This document shows, piece by piece, positions 26,533 to 35,809 of a stretch of 64,000 nt of DNA (positions are counted from its first letter, which is position 1; each line of letters begins with the position of its first letter). Below the pieces are notes generated by a model. That model was not told where the DNA came from. It saw nothing but the letters and a program-made list of their open reading frames with translations, and did not search any database. The stretch is from Paracoccus laeviglucosivorans (GTDB lineage: Bacteria > Pseudomonadota > Alphaproteobacteria > Rhodobacterales > Rhodobacteraceae), in contig NZ_FXTK01000014.1 of NCBI RefSeq assembly GCF_900182695.1, positions 48,648 through 112,647 of the forward strand. Reading direction: 5' to 3'. Both the position numbers and the translations under genes were made by a program.

Positions 26533-26686
26533 CTGTGTCTCCTCTCAGCCGCGCTTCCGATGGCACCGGTTTGTCGTCGCCACGCTCAGGGCATTCGCGT
26601 TCATCTTCCATGCCGGCAGGGCAGGTCGCGGGTTCTTGCTGCGGCTGGTTGGAAATGCGCTGCGCGTTGTCTTTGGGCGTGGACAT
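26519..26686 (-). CDS. Small hydrophilic protein, 55 residues, upstream of PRC-barrel gene
   Basis: ATG 26686 gives MSTPKDNAQRISNQPQQEPA then a Cys-containing acidic stretch (TCPAGMEDERECPERGDD). It is probably disordered and of unknown function. The start is supported by an EcfG-type promoter 28 bp upstream (26714-26738), which rules out the longer open frame to 26758. It overlaps the PRC-barrel gene start, so both form one stress operon. Confidence 0.55.
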   Translation of the reverse strand: MSTPKDNAQRISNQPQQEPATCPAGMEDERECPERGDDKPVPSEARLRGDTDGPD

Positions 26687-26713
26687 GGCGGAGTTCCTTG
26701 GTTGCTCAACGAC

Positions 26714-26738
26714 AACCCTGCCGCAGCGAGCTTGTTCC
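26714..26738 (-). promoter_or_regulatory. EcfG-type promoter upstream of the PRC-barrel operon
   Basis: On the minus strand GGAAC (plus 26734-26738), 16 bp, GGTT (plus 26714-26717). Confidence 0.55.
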
Positions 26739-27138
26739 GCGCTCAACCTGTCGCGCACTGTTCTTTTGGATCCCTGTCAAAATCAAAGAAGAAAACCGCC
26801 TTCGCCGAGAGTTTGCGAATTTCCCGACTGACTTTTGCATAAGCGTTGCGCCCTACGCCTCCGGTGGGAACAAATCGCCCCCTGTATGATTGGACGTCGT
26901 TGCTTATCTGGCTGCTACCGTGATCCGGTCCCTCGATTGCGACCAGGCGGCATAATGATCTGCAGCACCGGAACGGTGCACGGCGCGCGAGAATACCTTA
27001 CCGGGAAGGGCGCCGCCATGCAAACCGCTCCGGACCGAATTGGATGGACACAATTTCGCAGATGCGGACCCTTCGCCAACAAACGCATTTTGATCCATAG
27101 GTGGTCGGCTTAATCACATGATCGGCTGCATAACTCGG
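26739..27138. other. Intergenic, no gene recognised
   Basis: About 400 bp. The plus-strand frame at 26835-27113 lacks a ribosome binding site and recognisable motifs. Confidence 0.45.
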
Positions 27139-27585
27139 CTAGGATAAGCTGCGTGACCGGGCGGCATGGACCAAGTCCGAGATCCTATCAGCACCGAGTC
27201 TCTTGCGGGCAGAAGTCAGGCGCGCGTGTAAGGCCGTAATTGAGATGCCGAGTTCATGTGCGGCGATGGCAGATGTCCTGCCCTCGGCGATCAACCTGAT
27301 CGCGTGTTTTGTAGCGATGCAGGCGGGTGAGAGATATGAACGCGAGCCCGTCGGAGAAGATTCCTCCGGTATCGAGACCGGCAGCTCATCCCAATGGATC
27401 ACTCCGGTATGCGTGTAGCCCCAAGCCAGGGTGGGATCACGGAGTAAATACGACATCCGCCTATACCGCAGCCGCCATTTGCAGGGGTAGGTATTGAAAA
27501 TCTTGTCCGCCCCACGGGCGCGAATGCGTAAGCCGATGAAGTATCCCCCGGAGCGACGCGATTTTCGCCGGTTCAGCTGGTTCAT
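27139..27585 (-). CDS. LuxR-type regulator with shortened autoinducer-binding domain
   Basis: From ATG 27585 the protein is 148 residues. The N-terminal half matches the start of the LuxR autoinducer-binding fold: GGYFIGLRIRARGADKIF, TYPCKWRLRY (conserved Trp and Tyr), LLRDPTLAWG (Asp-Pro) and IHWDEL (Trp). Only ~28 residues then lead to a GerE-type helix-turn-helix (IAAHELGISITALHARLTSA). Typical proteins have ~80 more residues of ligand domain. It may be a real short LuxR solo or an internally deleted remnant. The frame is open to 27687, overlapping a crp fragment on the other strand. Confidence 0.65.
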   Translation of the reverse strand: MNQLNRRKSRRSGGYFIGLRIRARGADKIFNTYPCKWRLRYRRMSYLLRDPTLAWGYTHTGVIHWDELPVSIPEESSPTGSRSYLSPACIATKHAIRLIAEGRTSAIAAHELGISITALHARLTSARKRLGADRISDLVHAARSRSLS

Positions 27586-27948
27586 CTGACCCGGCTGCTG
27601 TGGATGTCGACCGTGATCGATGGACAAATCCATCGGCAATGGTTGGTCAACAGCGCCACCCTTCGCGTTAGCGCAAGTATCGCCCACATGCTGTGCGAAC
27701 TCTATACGCGCTTAACAGCAGTCGGCGCGGCCTACGATTACAAAATACCTGAGTCTGTCACCCAGAGAGATTTCGCAGGCGCGTTAAGTTATACGGCAAT
27801 TCATATCAATCGCGGTGTGCGCGATCTTCGTGATGCCGAACTGGTTGAGTGGGGCAGAGATCAAATCCACATCCTTGATTGGTCAGGTCTGGCAAAGCTT
27901 GCACAGTTCAACCGCTCCTATCTAGACATTCGCAAGGCTCGCCGCTGA
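27541..27948 (+). pseudogene. Crp/Fnr-family regulator, C-terminal fragment
   Basis: The plus-strand frame reads LVHLTRLLWMSTVIDGQIHR, then the Crp helix-turn-helix region ASIAHMLCELYTRLTAVGAA, SVTQRDFAGALSYTAIHINR and the winged part DLRDAELVEWGRDQIHI. The N-terminal cyclic-nucleotide-binding beta-barrel is missing; upstream sequence is the antisense LuxR gene. ATG 27604 would give a 114-residue DNA-binding domain alone, so residual function cannot be excluded. Confidence 0.72.
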
Positions 27949-28387
27949 TAGCGACACATGTCGGGCTGGCGCGTGCGCTTGAACCAATTTCCAGTTCCAA
28001 AACATACTGGAGCTGAGGCGGCCGTCATCGATAGAGCTTCGTCCCCGAACCTGTGATGCTAAATCCCAGAAGCCGCCATTCGCGCGGGATAGGCAGACCG
28101 CAACTGCACCATAGCCGCACCGGCCCATTACGGCCATTGACCACCACTCATGCTGCTTGCCGCATTCCCTGAAGCTGCCGCTCAACACGCGGCGCAGCAA
28201 TTTGAGCCGATAAGCTTCCGCGTGGGCGGACAAGGCCGTCATTCGCGGCAATGGCAGCCTTATCGCTGTTGGGAGGGGGAGAACAGCGGACCGACGGCGC
28301 CGCAGCGGCTAGTCTTGTCCTCTTAAGATCGATAAGAATTAGTGGGGTAGACCATCACATTTTGCATAAACGGAAAGGATCCCTCCC
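27949..28387. other. Intergenic, no gene recognised
   Basis: About 440 bp with no credible frame; it presumably holds the promoter of the glycosyltransferase gene at 28388. Confidence 0.45.
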
Positions 28388-29296
28388 TTGCCGGGTACGC
28401 CAAGGACGGTCAAGATAGCCTATGTCACCGATCGCAGCTTCCTGAAGCCGACGCTTTTGTCCATGTGGAGCCTGCTGCAGCACCTGCAGGAGTCGGCAGA
28501 GCTGCACATCTGGGGCGATGGTCTAGAGCCTCAAGACTGGGCGGATGTTAAGGCAGTTGCCGCCGAGCACGCAGGGCTCACATTATTTTGTAAGGATATG
28601 GGCAGCGGATATCTCGAAGGAGCGCACGGACCGACCGATTACATCTCCGCGGCGACGATGGGACGTCTCTTCATCCCCCGGCTGATCAATGGCTATGTCC
28701 TCTACATCGACGGGGATACGTTGGTGACAGGCGATGTCGGACCCTTGTTCAGAGTTGATCTGGATGGTGCCTATGCAGGGGTGGTGCGCGACTACCACAT
28801 CACACACTGGCTATCAGAGCCAGAAGAGATGACAGCGGATCGAGATGCGCGGCTGGCGGAGATCCAGCAGTTCATGAACCCGGCGCGTGTCGAGGACTAC
28901 TTCAACGCTGGGGTCCTTCTTCTCAACTGTGACACGCTTCGGGCGCATCCCGCCTTGATGGCGCGCATGGAGGATGTCGCTGCGGCCTCGGCCTGTACGC
29001 ATGGAGACCAAGATCACCTGAATGCCCTTTTCGGGACCGATGTGATGCAGCTCGATCCGGCGTGGAACGCCTCTTGGGGACGTATTCGCCGACAAAGAGG
29101 CTTGCTAGCCCAATTAGGGCTGAAAATCGAGGGATATGTCCCCGGCAGCCCAGTGATCTTGCATTATCACGGACCCAAAAAACCTTGGCGGGACCGCCGG
29201 TGGGATGTCTGGTCGTCTCGCGGCCGGGCAACGCTGCTGTATCAGCGTGCCATGCACCGCTTCGTGCGGCAGTATCCGCATCTGAAGCCACTGTGA
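28388..29296 (+). CDS. Family 8 glycosyltransferase
   Basis: A 302-residue GT8 enzyme. N-terminal VKIAYVTDRSFLKPTLLSMW, the metal-binding DxD in YIDGDTLV (D108/D110), FNAGVLLLNCD, and the C-terminal HYHGPKKPW (HxxGxxKPW). GT8 enzymes are retaining and use UDP-sugars, as in lipopolysaccharide galactosyl/glucosyltransferases or glycogenin. The start is TTG 28388 with GGAAAGGA upstream. A pyruvyltransferase-like gene follows within 60 bp, so the pair likely decorates a surface polysaccharide. Confidence 0.87.
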   Translation: MPGTPRTVKIAYVTDRSFLKPTLLSMWSLLQHLQESAELHIWGDGLEPQDWADVKAVAAEHAGLTLFCKDMGSGYLEGAHGPTDYISAATMGRLFIPRLINGYVLYIDGDTLVTGDVGPLFRVDLDGAYAGVVRDYHITHWLSEPEEMTADRDARLAEIQQFMNPARVEDYFNAGVLLLNCDTLRAHPALMARMEDVAAASACTHGDQDHLNALFGTDVMQLDPAWNASWGRIRRQRGLLAQLGLKIEGYVPGSPVILHYHGPKKPWRDRRWDVWSSRGRATLLYQRAMHRFVRQYPHLKPL

Positions 29297-29356
29297 TCAC
29301 CGATGAGATGGACTGAAAGCTGCCACCAATCAGATAAGACTTGGAGTTCTGCTGAC

Positions 29357-30391
29357 ATGACCAAGTACCAAATCCACGCGGCCACAGTCACACCACGGGC
29401 GCTTTTGGTGGGACATTTCTCGACCGCCGGCGATGTGGAGGTTCTGCGACAAACAGAACGCCAGCTGCAAGCACTGGGTATGGCTTACGACGTTACGCCC
29501 TATACCGACGCGCGCCAGTCGGTCGACGGCTCCTGGCTGAACAGGTTTACCCTTGACCCCACACGCTACTCACACCTGATCGTAATCTGCGGTCCGTTCA
29601 CCCCGGCGATGGCAGTCCAGCACGAAAGCATCTTTGGCCGCTTTAAACACTGCGTTCATATCGGGGTGAACCTGACGATGGTCGAACCGCTCGCATCGTT
29701 TAATCCGTTCGAGGTCCTGCTTGAACGGGACAGCGACAGGATGGTGCGCGCTGACCTGAGCTTCCGCGAGGAGCCATCCCGCGTTCCGGTCATCGGGCTC
29801 TGCCTGACCGGGTACCAGCGAGAGTATGGTGATCGGCACAGAGGCGAACTGGCCGAACAGAAGCTGCGGCGGCTGATCGAGAGCTCGGGGACTGCGTTCA
29901 TCGAAATGGATACCTCAGTGCCCGCCGCAACCAACCGTTTTGGCCTATCGAACGCGGCGCAGTTCGAATCCATCTGCGGTCGGCTTGACGTCATGCTGAC
30001 CACAAGGCTGCACGGCATGGTGCTTTCCCTAAAGAACGGCATCCCAACGATCGCGATCGACCCCGTAGCCGGCGGCGACAAGGTAACCCGTCAGGCGCAT
30101 AAGCTAGGATGGCGCGAGGTCTTTGATCCGGATCAGGTCAGCGACGAAGATTTGCGAGCGGCATTGGAGCGGTGCCTGTCGGATGCAGGACGTGCCAGCG
30201 CGCGCTTGGTTCGAGACAGGGCTCTCGCGTCACTGGAGGGTTTCGACGAAGAGTTTGCTGCAGCGTTGCAAGTCCAGTCTACCCCCGGATTGCGCAATGA
30301 ACTGATACCCAAGCTTGGAAAAATTGCTGAACTGCGAAAGCGGTTCAAGACATGGAAGAGGCGCAGACGTGCTCAGAATCGCAGAGCATAA
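29357..30391 (+). CDS. Polysaccharide pyruvyl transferase family protein
   Basis: From ATG 29357, 344 residues. The family's C-terminal signature is clear: LDVMLTTRLHGMVLSLKNGI followed by PTIAIDPVAGGDKV, with VIGLCLTGYQREY in the middle. Family members add pyruvate ketals to sugars from PEP, or act as related transferases. The N-terminal half is divergent and the exact reaction is uncertain. A Lys/Arg-rich tail (LRKRFKTWKRRRRAQNRRA) may contact the membrane. Likely cotranscribed with the GT8 gene. Confidence 0.75.
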   Translation: MTKYQIHAATVTPRALLVGHFSTAGDVEVLRQTERQLQALGMAYDVTPYTDARQSVDGSWLNRFTLDPTRYSHLIVICGPFTPAMAVQHESIFGRFKHCVHIGVNLTMVEPLASFNPFEVLLERDSDRMVRADLSFREEPSRVPVIGLCLTGYQREYGDRHRGELAEQKLRRLIESSGTAFIEMDTSVPAATNRFGLSNAAQFESICGRLDVMLTTRLHGMVLSLKNGIPTIAIDPVAGGDKVTRQAHKLGWREVFDPDQVSDEDLRAALERCLSDAGRASARLVRDRALASLEGFDEEFAAALQVQSTPGLRNELIPKLGKIAELRKRFKTWKRRRRAQNRRA

Positions 30392-30927
30392 GGTACTCGT
30401 TTGCAAGGCGATTTCTCCTGCTGGACAGATTCCGAACGGCCGCTATTGGTCACCGGTTCGTGCGACGCCTGCAGTCTCTGTGGTTCTCGTAAGTGTCGGA
30501 GGCGCGCCGAAGGCTGGTCTGGTAATCGGCGCGGTTCGCATGCCCGGCGCGCGCCGATGCGGGCGCTAGCGCGGCGAATACGGGGGGCGGCGGGACCGTG
30601 CCTCGATGACGACACCGCACGCTTGATCGGCGACATCAATCAAGACCGGCAGTACCCGCTCGGCAAACTGTTCCTTGCTTGCGTCAGGTTGCATGGCCGA
30701 CCAAAGTTTCACGCTCAGGCCAGTAGCCGCAGATTGACTTCGCCATCCCAACAGCGGTGCACAGCCTTGTGCAAATGCGTCAGCGGTACGGTTCCTTCAT
30801 CTGCCGCGACGGATTGACGGGTTCGCGCGCACTGCCGCAATGCTTCGGCACACAGCACCTAGATCGGCTCAAGCCCCAGGTTGCTGGCCATGTTCCCATG
30901 CATCGCCGGCGAGGGTCCGACGCGACC
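30392..30927. other. Intergenic, possibly decayed coding sequence
   Basis: About 530 bp. A minus-strand frame (30566-30751) contains a protein-like stretch (EQFAERVLPVLIDVADQACG), but it has no start signal and no known family, so no gene is called. Confidence 0.4.
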
Positions 30928-31479
30928 TTAGCGAGGATGCGCGCCTTCCTGCACCTCCTCAATGATCTTGGCACAGAAAGCGTCCAGATCGTCCGGGCTG
31001 CGCGAGGTGATCAGGCCCCGGTCCGTCACCACCTCGCTGTCGGACCAGTGCCCGCCCGCGTTCTCCAGATCCCGTCTGATGGACTTGAACGATGTGACTT
31101 TGCGGTCGCGGATGAGGTCCGCCTCGACCAGCAACCAGGGGCCGTGGCAGATCGCCGCGACAACCTTGCCGTCGTCATGGAAGCGGCGCACCAGCTCGAC
31201 AGCGCGGGTTTCGATGCGCAGCTTGTCGGGGTTGATCTGGCCGCCCGGCAAGACGATTGCGTCATAGGCGGCGGCGTCGACGTCACTCAGGTCCATGTCC
31301 ACCGTGACCTCCTGACCCCAGTCGCCCTCCTGCCAGCCGCGGATCGACGTGCCGCCAGGGGACGCGACCTCGACGGTCGCGCCCGCCTCGCGCAGTCGGT
31401 CGCGGGGAACCTCAAGTTCGGATTGCTCGAATCCATCGGTGGCAAGGATCAGAATCCGGGCGTCGGTAATGCGGGGCAT
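30928..31479 (-). CDS. DJ-1/PfpI-family protein (class I amidotransferase fold)
   Basis: A 183-residue protein from ATG 31479 (GGAGG upstream). Features are ILILATDGFEQSELEVPRDR, the glutamate loop, VLPGGQ, and the nucleophile elbow AAICHGPW (Cys-His), as in PfpI/YhbO stress proteases or deglycases. Such proteins repair or degrade glycated and damaged proteins. A candidate EcfG promoter (31512-31536) fits stress control. Confidence 0.88.
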   Translation of the reverse strand: MPRITDARILILATDGFEQSELEVPRDRLREAGATVEVASPGGTSIRGWQEGDWGQEVTVDMDLSDVDAAAYDAIVLPGGQINPDKLRIETRAVELVRRFHDDGKVVAAICHGPWLLVEADLIRDRKVTSFKSIRRDLENAGGHWSDSEVVTDRGLITSRSPDDLDAFCAKIIEEVQEGAHPR

Positions 31480-31511
31480 GGCGTCCTCCAGTGGTTGCAA
31501 CTCGCGGGCTC

Positions 31512-31536
31512 AACAAAAAAGGGCCGCCGATGTTCC
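31512..31536 (-). promoter_or_regulatory. EcfG-type promoter upstream of the DJ-1/PfpI gene
   Basis: On the minus strand GGAAC (plus 31532-31536), 16 bp, TGTT (plus 31512-31515); 33 bp before the start. Confidence 0.5.
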
Positions 31537-31697
31537 GCAAGCATCGTTGACGCAAACCGGGCCCGGGCCAGCCTCCGGGTCCGTATGATTTATATTTATG
31601 CGCGCCGGTGTTCAGGAACCCATGCGACCCGCGACAGGTTCGCCATCACGTCCCCCGAAGCGGGACAGGTTCACATGACAAGGTGAAGGGGTAGCGG

Positions 31698-33704
31698 ATG
31701 CGTATCATGCATGTCGCTCTCGGCGGCTGCCTGAAGGCGCCGCCGATCGAATATGGCGTGACCGAAGATACCGGCGGGCACATTGCCTATGTCCTAGGCG
31801 CGGCGGCAGCGCAATCCGCCCTGCCGGGAAATTTCGTCGAAATCGTCACCCGCGCCTTCGATGGCCTGGATCCCGTCCACAGCCGCCCGGTCGAGCCGAT
31901 TTCGCCGCGCTGCCGTATCTTGCGGCTGGCCACGGACAATCGTGCTTATCTGGCCAAGGAAGCGCTTGAGGCCGAACTGCCGGCGTTGGAACGCGCCTTC
32001 GTGGCGCTGTTGGACCGGATGCCGCAGCGGCCCGACGTGATCCACGCACATTTTGCCGATGCCGCCCGGCTGGCGATGACCGCGCAGCGGTATTTCGCAA
32101 TTCCCTGGCTCTACACCCCGCATTCTCTGGGGATGATGAAGGCACTGGACCCGCACAGCCCGCGCATCCGCGCCGAGGCGCGGGCCATCCGCCGGGCCTC
32201 GGCCATCATCGTCTCCTCCCGCGACGAGGCCGAACACCAGATCGCAGCCTACGGGGATGCTGGCGCAGGCCGAGTCCATCGCGTCAATCCGGGCGTGACA
32301 ATGGGGGACGATCCGGGCATAGCACCGGCGCGCCGCCTGATTGCGCCGTTCCTGTGCCATCCGGAAAAGCCTATCCTGCTGGCGGTTGCGCGCCCGGTGC
32401 GCAAGAAGAACCTGATCACACTGATCGACGCTTTTGCCGGTTCGCCGCAATTGCGGCAGGGCACGAACCTGGTGATCTTGCCCGGCCAACGCGACGGGAT
32501 GCTGGATGACGGTGCGGCGCATGGCGGGGTCGTGGCACGGCTGTTCGACGCCATCGACCGCGCCGATCTTTGGGGGCAGGTTGCGCTGCCGCGCCGCCAT
32601 GACGCGACCGCCCTGCGCTCGTTTTACGCGCTGGCGGCGCGCGGCGGGGCCTTCGTCAACCCTGCGCTTCACGAGCCCTTCGGCCTGACCCTGATTGAGG
32701 CCGCTCAGGCGGGCGTTCCGGTGGTCGCCACCCGTAATGGCGGGCCGGTCGATATCCTGAACACGATCCGCGCCGGCGCGCTTGTCGATCCCGGCGATCC
32801 TGCCGCGATCGCCGATGCCTGCCTTGCCATGCTGCGCCAGTCCCCCGCGGTAACTGCCCGGGCGCAACTACTGGCCCAACGCCATTTCGACTGGTCGGTC
32901 TGGGCCACACAGGTGGGCCGGATCATTCATGCGCTGAAGGCCCCGATCGTCGCCGCCCCACATCCGACGACGATCTTGGCAAGCGACATCGACGCGACCC
33001 TGACGGGCTGCACAAAAGCCGCTGCGCGATTTGGCGAATGGCACGGCAACCGGCCAAGGCGGCTGCTGTTCGCGGTGGCGACCGGACGCTCGCTGTCCGA
33101 AGCGCGGCGAGTGCTGGGTGCCTGGCAACTGCCGATCCCGGATCTGTTCATCACCTCGGTCGGGACCGAGATCTGGCGCCACGCCGCGCCAGGGTGCCTA
33201 ACGCTTTGCGGCGACTATGCGGCCCTACTGGATCGGGACTGGAACCGTGCCAGCATCCTCGACCGGCTGTCCCGTAAATCCTTGACCTGGCAAGCCGGCC
33301 ACGAGCAGCGCCGATGGAAGCTGAGTCTGTTCGGGACCGCTGCCAATGCGATCGAACTGCGCGACCTGCTGGCCGAGGCGGGCCTTCAGGCCAAGGTCAT
33401 CGCTTCACATGGAAGGTTCATCGACATCCTGCCCCCCAATGCGGGCAAGGGTGCCGCCCTGCGCTTCGAGGCACAGCGGCATGACCTGAGCATGGCCGAT
33501 TGCATCGCGGCGGGCGACAGCGGCAACGATGCCGACATGCTGCTGGCCGCGGGTCTGGCGATCCTGCCTGCAAATGCCTATCCCGAGCTTGAGAAACTGG
33601 CCGGGCGCCGGATCCTGCGCAGCCGTCTATACTATGCCGATGCGGTCCTGGACGGGCTGCGCCATCGTGGCGTGTTGAACAGACCGCAGGCGGCCAATGC
33701 GTGA
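31698..33704 (+). CDS. Sucrose-phosphate-synthase-like GT4 / HAD phosphatase fusion
   Basis: The 668-residue protein has a GT4 glycosyltransferase (residues ~1-410) with TEDTGGHIAYVLGAA, YTPHSLGMMK, LLAVARPVRKKN and the nucleotide-sugar motif HEPFGLTLIEAAQAGVPVVA, fused to a HAD-IIB sucrose-phosphate-phosphatase-like domain (residues ~425-650: ASDIDATLTG with D430/D432, and AAGDSGNDADML). This is the architecture of bacterial sucrose-phosphate synthases; mannosylfructose or another sugar phosphate are alternatives. It could make and dephosphorylate a disaccharide phosphate. It opens a four-gene operon with overlapping junctions. Confidence 0.85.
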   Translation: MRIMHVALGGCLKAPPIEYGVTEDTGGHIAYVLGAAAAQSALPGNFVEIVTRAFDGLDPVHSRPVEPISPRCRILRLATDNRAYLAKEALEAELPALERAFVALLDRMPQRPDVIHAHFADAARLAMTAQRYFAIPWLYTPHSLGMMKALDPHSPRIRAEARAIRRASAIIVSSRDEAEHQIAAYGDAGAGRVHRVNPGVTMGDDPGIAPARRLIAPFLCHPEKPILLAVARPVRKKNLITLIDAFAGSPQLRQGTNLVILPGQRDGMLDDGAAHGGVVARLFDAIDRADLWGQVALPRRHDATALRSFYALAARGGAFVNPALHEPFGLTLIEAAQAGVPVVATRNGGPVDILNTIRAGALVDPGDPAAIADACLAMLRQSPAVTARAQLLAQRHFDWSVWATQVGRIIHALKAPIVAAPHPTTILASDIDATLTGCTKAAARFGEWHGNRPRRLLFAVATGRSLSEARRVLGAWQLPIPDLFITSVGTEIWRHAAPGCLTLCGDYAALLDRDWNRASILDRLSRKSLTWQAGHEQRRWKLSLFGTAANAIELRDLLAEAGLQAKVIASHGRFIDILPPNAGKGAALRFEAQRHDLSMADCIAAGDSGNDADMLLAAGLAILPANAYPELEKLAGRRILRSRLYYADAVLDGLRHRGVLNRPQAANA

Positions 33705-34833
33705 CCTTGCCCCGCCCCCCCAGCCCTTCGGCTACTTCGTACATCACCAGGGCTGCGGTCACGCCGAACGCTGCGCCGCGCTGGTGAACGCCTTGCCCGC
33801 CTCGCGCCGGGTGACGGTGTTTTGCGCCCGTCCGGACATCCTGCCGCAGCTGCCTTCGAATGCACAGATTGTCACGCTGCCCTCGCTGTTCGAGCGTCAG
33901 GGAGACGAGACGGACATGGACCACCTGCCGACCCCCGCAACGCTGCATTGCGCGCCGCTGGGCTGGCCCGGCATTCGCCGGGCTATGGGCATTCTGGCTG
34001 CGTGGTTCGCAGATGCCGATCCAGCCCTGATCATCTGCGACGTCTCGGCTGAGATTGCGCAGTTTGCGCGCATCTGCGCCGTGCCGCATGTGAAGGTGCT
34101 TCAGCATGGCGACCGCAGTGATCCGGGACACCGCGCTGCTTATGACGGCGCGGTAGGCCTGCTGGCACCGTTTGCCGAGGCCTTGGCACAGCCCGAATGG
34201 GATGCCGCCATGCGCGCGAAGACGCATTTCGCGGGTGGGCTGGGTCTTAACTTCGCCCTACCCCGGAGGGCCGAAGCCCGCGCGCGACTGGGCATTGCAC
34301 CCGATGCACAGGTGGCGCTGGTACTGTCGGGTGGCGGCGGCGACGGGCTTGCCGTCGCACCCCTTGGTATCGCCGCACGAACGTTTCCCCAATGGCGCTG
34401 GCTGACTATCGGCAAGATCCAGGACGACTGGCACGCGACAGCGGGCGGCAACCTTTGCCATCGCGGCTGGGTCGACAACCCGCAGGACTATTTGGCAGCG
34501 GCCAATCTGGTCGTTTCCTCGGCGGGAAACACTACCTGTGCACAGGTGCTGGCCGCAGCGCGGCCGTGGATCGTGGTGCCGGAATGGCGCTATTTCGACG
34601 AGCAGGTGGAAAAGGCCCGCGCTCTGTCGCGGGCTGGCGCCGCGCTGCATCTGCTCGCACTGCCCGCCAGCGCCCACCGATGGCAAGAAGCCGTCGAAGC
34701 GGCCTTGGCCGGGCACGACCCGTCGGCACAGGCCCGATTGCTGTCCCCGGACCCGGCCAAAGGCGCGGCGTGCTGGCTGGAAGCTTTGGCACAGCGGCTT
34801 TGGCAAGCAAGATCCCTGAAACAGGAGGCATGA
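33697..34833 (+). CDS. MurG/UGT-like glycosyltransferase
   Basis: A 378-residue protein with the GT-B fold of the MurG/GT28-like group: N-terminal FGYFVHHQGCGHAERCAALV, the central VALVLSGGGGDG, and the C-terminal donor site SSAGNTTCAQVLAAARPWIV. It resembles proteins annotated as 'glycosyltransferase' with a GHxxR-like start. The start overlaps the upstream gene by 8 bases. Acceptor and donor are unknown. Confidence 0.78.
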   Translation: MRDLAPPPQPFGYFVHHQGCGHAERCAALVNALPASRRVTVFCARPDILPQLPSNAQIVTLPSLFERQGDETDMDHLPTPATLHCAPLGWPGIRRAMGILAAWFADADPALIICDVSAEIAQFARICAVPHVKVLQHGDRSDPGHRAAYDGAVGLLAPFAEALAQPEWDAAMRAKTHFAGGLGLNFALPRRAEARARLGIAPDAQVALVLSGGGGDGLAVAPLGIAARTFPQWRWLTIGKIQDDWHATAGGNLCHRGWVDNPQDYLAAANLVVSSAGNTTCAQVLAAARPWIVVPEWRYFDEQVEKARALSRAGAALHLLALPASAHRWQEAVEAALAGHDPSAQARLLSPDPAKGAACWLEALAQRLWQARSLKQEA

Positions 34834-34834
34834 C

Positions 34835-35809
34835 ATGACCCGTATCTCGGCCCTGACCATCGCAAGCGGGCGCGCGGCGCATCTGGCCAATCTGGTGCGG
34901 GGGTTGCAGGCGCAGACCCGCCGCCCCGATGAGCTTGTTATCGCGGTCATGCAGGAAGACGACTATGCCGACCTGCCGCCCACCGATTTCCCCATCCGTC
35001 AGTTGCATGTCTCCGGGACCGAACTGCCGCTGGCCGCAGCCCGCAACATGGCCGCGGATGCCGCGACGGGCGATAGTCTGATCTTTATCGATGTGGACTG
35101 CATCCCGGACCCCGGCTTCGTCCAGGATTATCTGGACCGGATGGCGGGCCAGCGTGGCCTGTTCATGGGCGAGGTGCTGTATCTGCCGGGCGGGGCCGCG
35201 CGCGATGGGTTGGATTTCGATCGCTTCGCCGCCCTGGCCGTGCGCCATTCGGACCGCGCCGCGCCACCCAAGACGGACCTTGCTGCCTGCCCGGATTATC
35301 GTTGCTTCTGGTCGCTGAACTTTGCGATGCATCGCCGCTGCTGGCAGGACAGCCCACGCTTCGACACTCGCTTCACCGGCTATGGCGGCGAGGATACCGA
35401 TTTCGGCAAGACCCTTCAGGAACGCGGCGTGCCGATCTGGTGGATCCGCGGCGGCCGGGTCTATCACCAGTATCACCCCCATTGCATGCCGCCAGTGCAT
35501 CACCTGCACTCGGTCGTCAGGAATGCCGAGATCTTCGCCCAGAAATGGGGCCATCGCACGATGGAGCACTGGCTTTATGCCTTCCAGCTGATGGGCCTGA
35601 TCAGCAACGGCCCGGAGGGCATCCGGATCCTGCGCGCGCCTGACGAACGGGACTTTGCTCTTTGCCGTCAGCAAGCGCACATGCCTTACGCAAATACACG
35701 GCGCGTGCTGGACAGGCTGCACGGCATTTCCCCTGAGCAGACGGGCGCAGCGCGCGATCAGGAGGTCCGCCATGCGCAAGGTGCCCTGCTGCATCCGGCC
35801 GTGCCGTGA
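34835..35809 (+). CDS. Family 2 glycosyltransferase
   Basis: The 324-residue protein has a GT-A fold with the acceptor/donor motifs LPLAAARNMAADAATGDSLI, FIDVDCIPDPG (DxD-type IDVD), the GT2 catalytic region TGYGGEDTDFGKTL (ED) and WWIRGGRVYHQYHP. It is an inverting glycosyltransferase. It begins one base after the preceding stop and ends overlapping the next gene (GTGA), so it belongs to the tightly coupled operon. Confidence 0.87.
   Translation: MTRISALTIASGRAAHLANLVRGLQAQTRRPDELVIAVMQEDDYADLPPTDFPIRQLHVSGTELPLAAARNMAADAATGDSLIFIDVDCIPDPGFVQDYLDRMAGQRGLFMGEVLYLPGGAARDGLDFDRFAALAVRHSDRAAPPKTDLAACPDYRCFWSLNFAMHRRCWQDSPRFDTRFTGYGGEDTDFGKTLQERGVPIWWIRGGRVYHQYHPHCMPPVHHLHSVVRNAEIFAQKWGHRTMEHWLYAFQLMGLISNGPEGIRILRAPDERDFALCRQQAHMPYANTRRVLDRLHGISPEQTGAARDQEVRHAQGALLHPAVP

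Noticed and set aside
33418..35794. Long minus-strand frames opposite the glycosyltransferase operon
   Set aside because: No ribosome binding sites or motifs; the plus-strand genes are conserved and overlapping.
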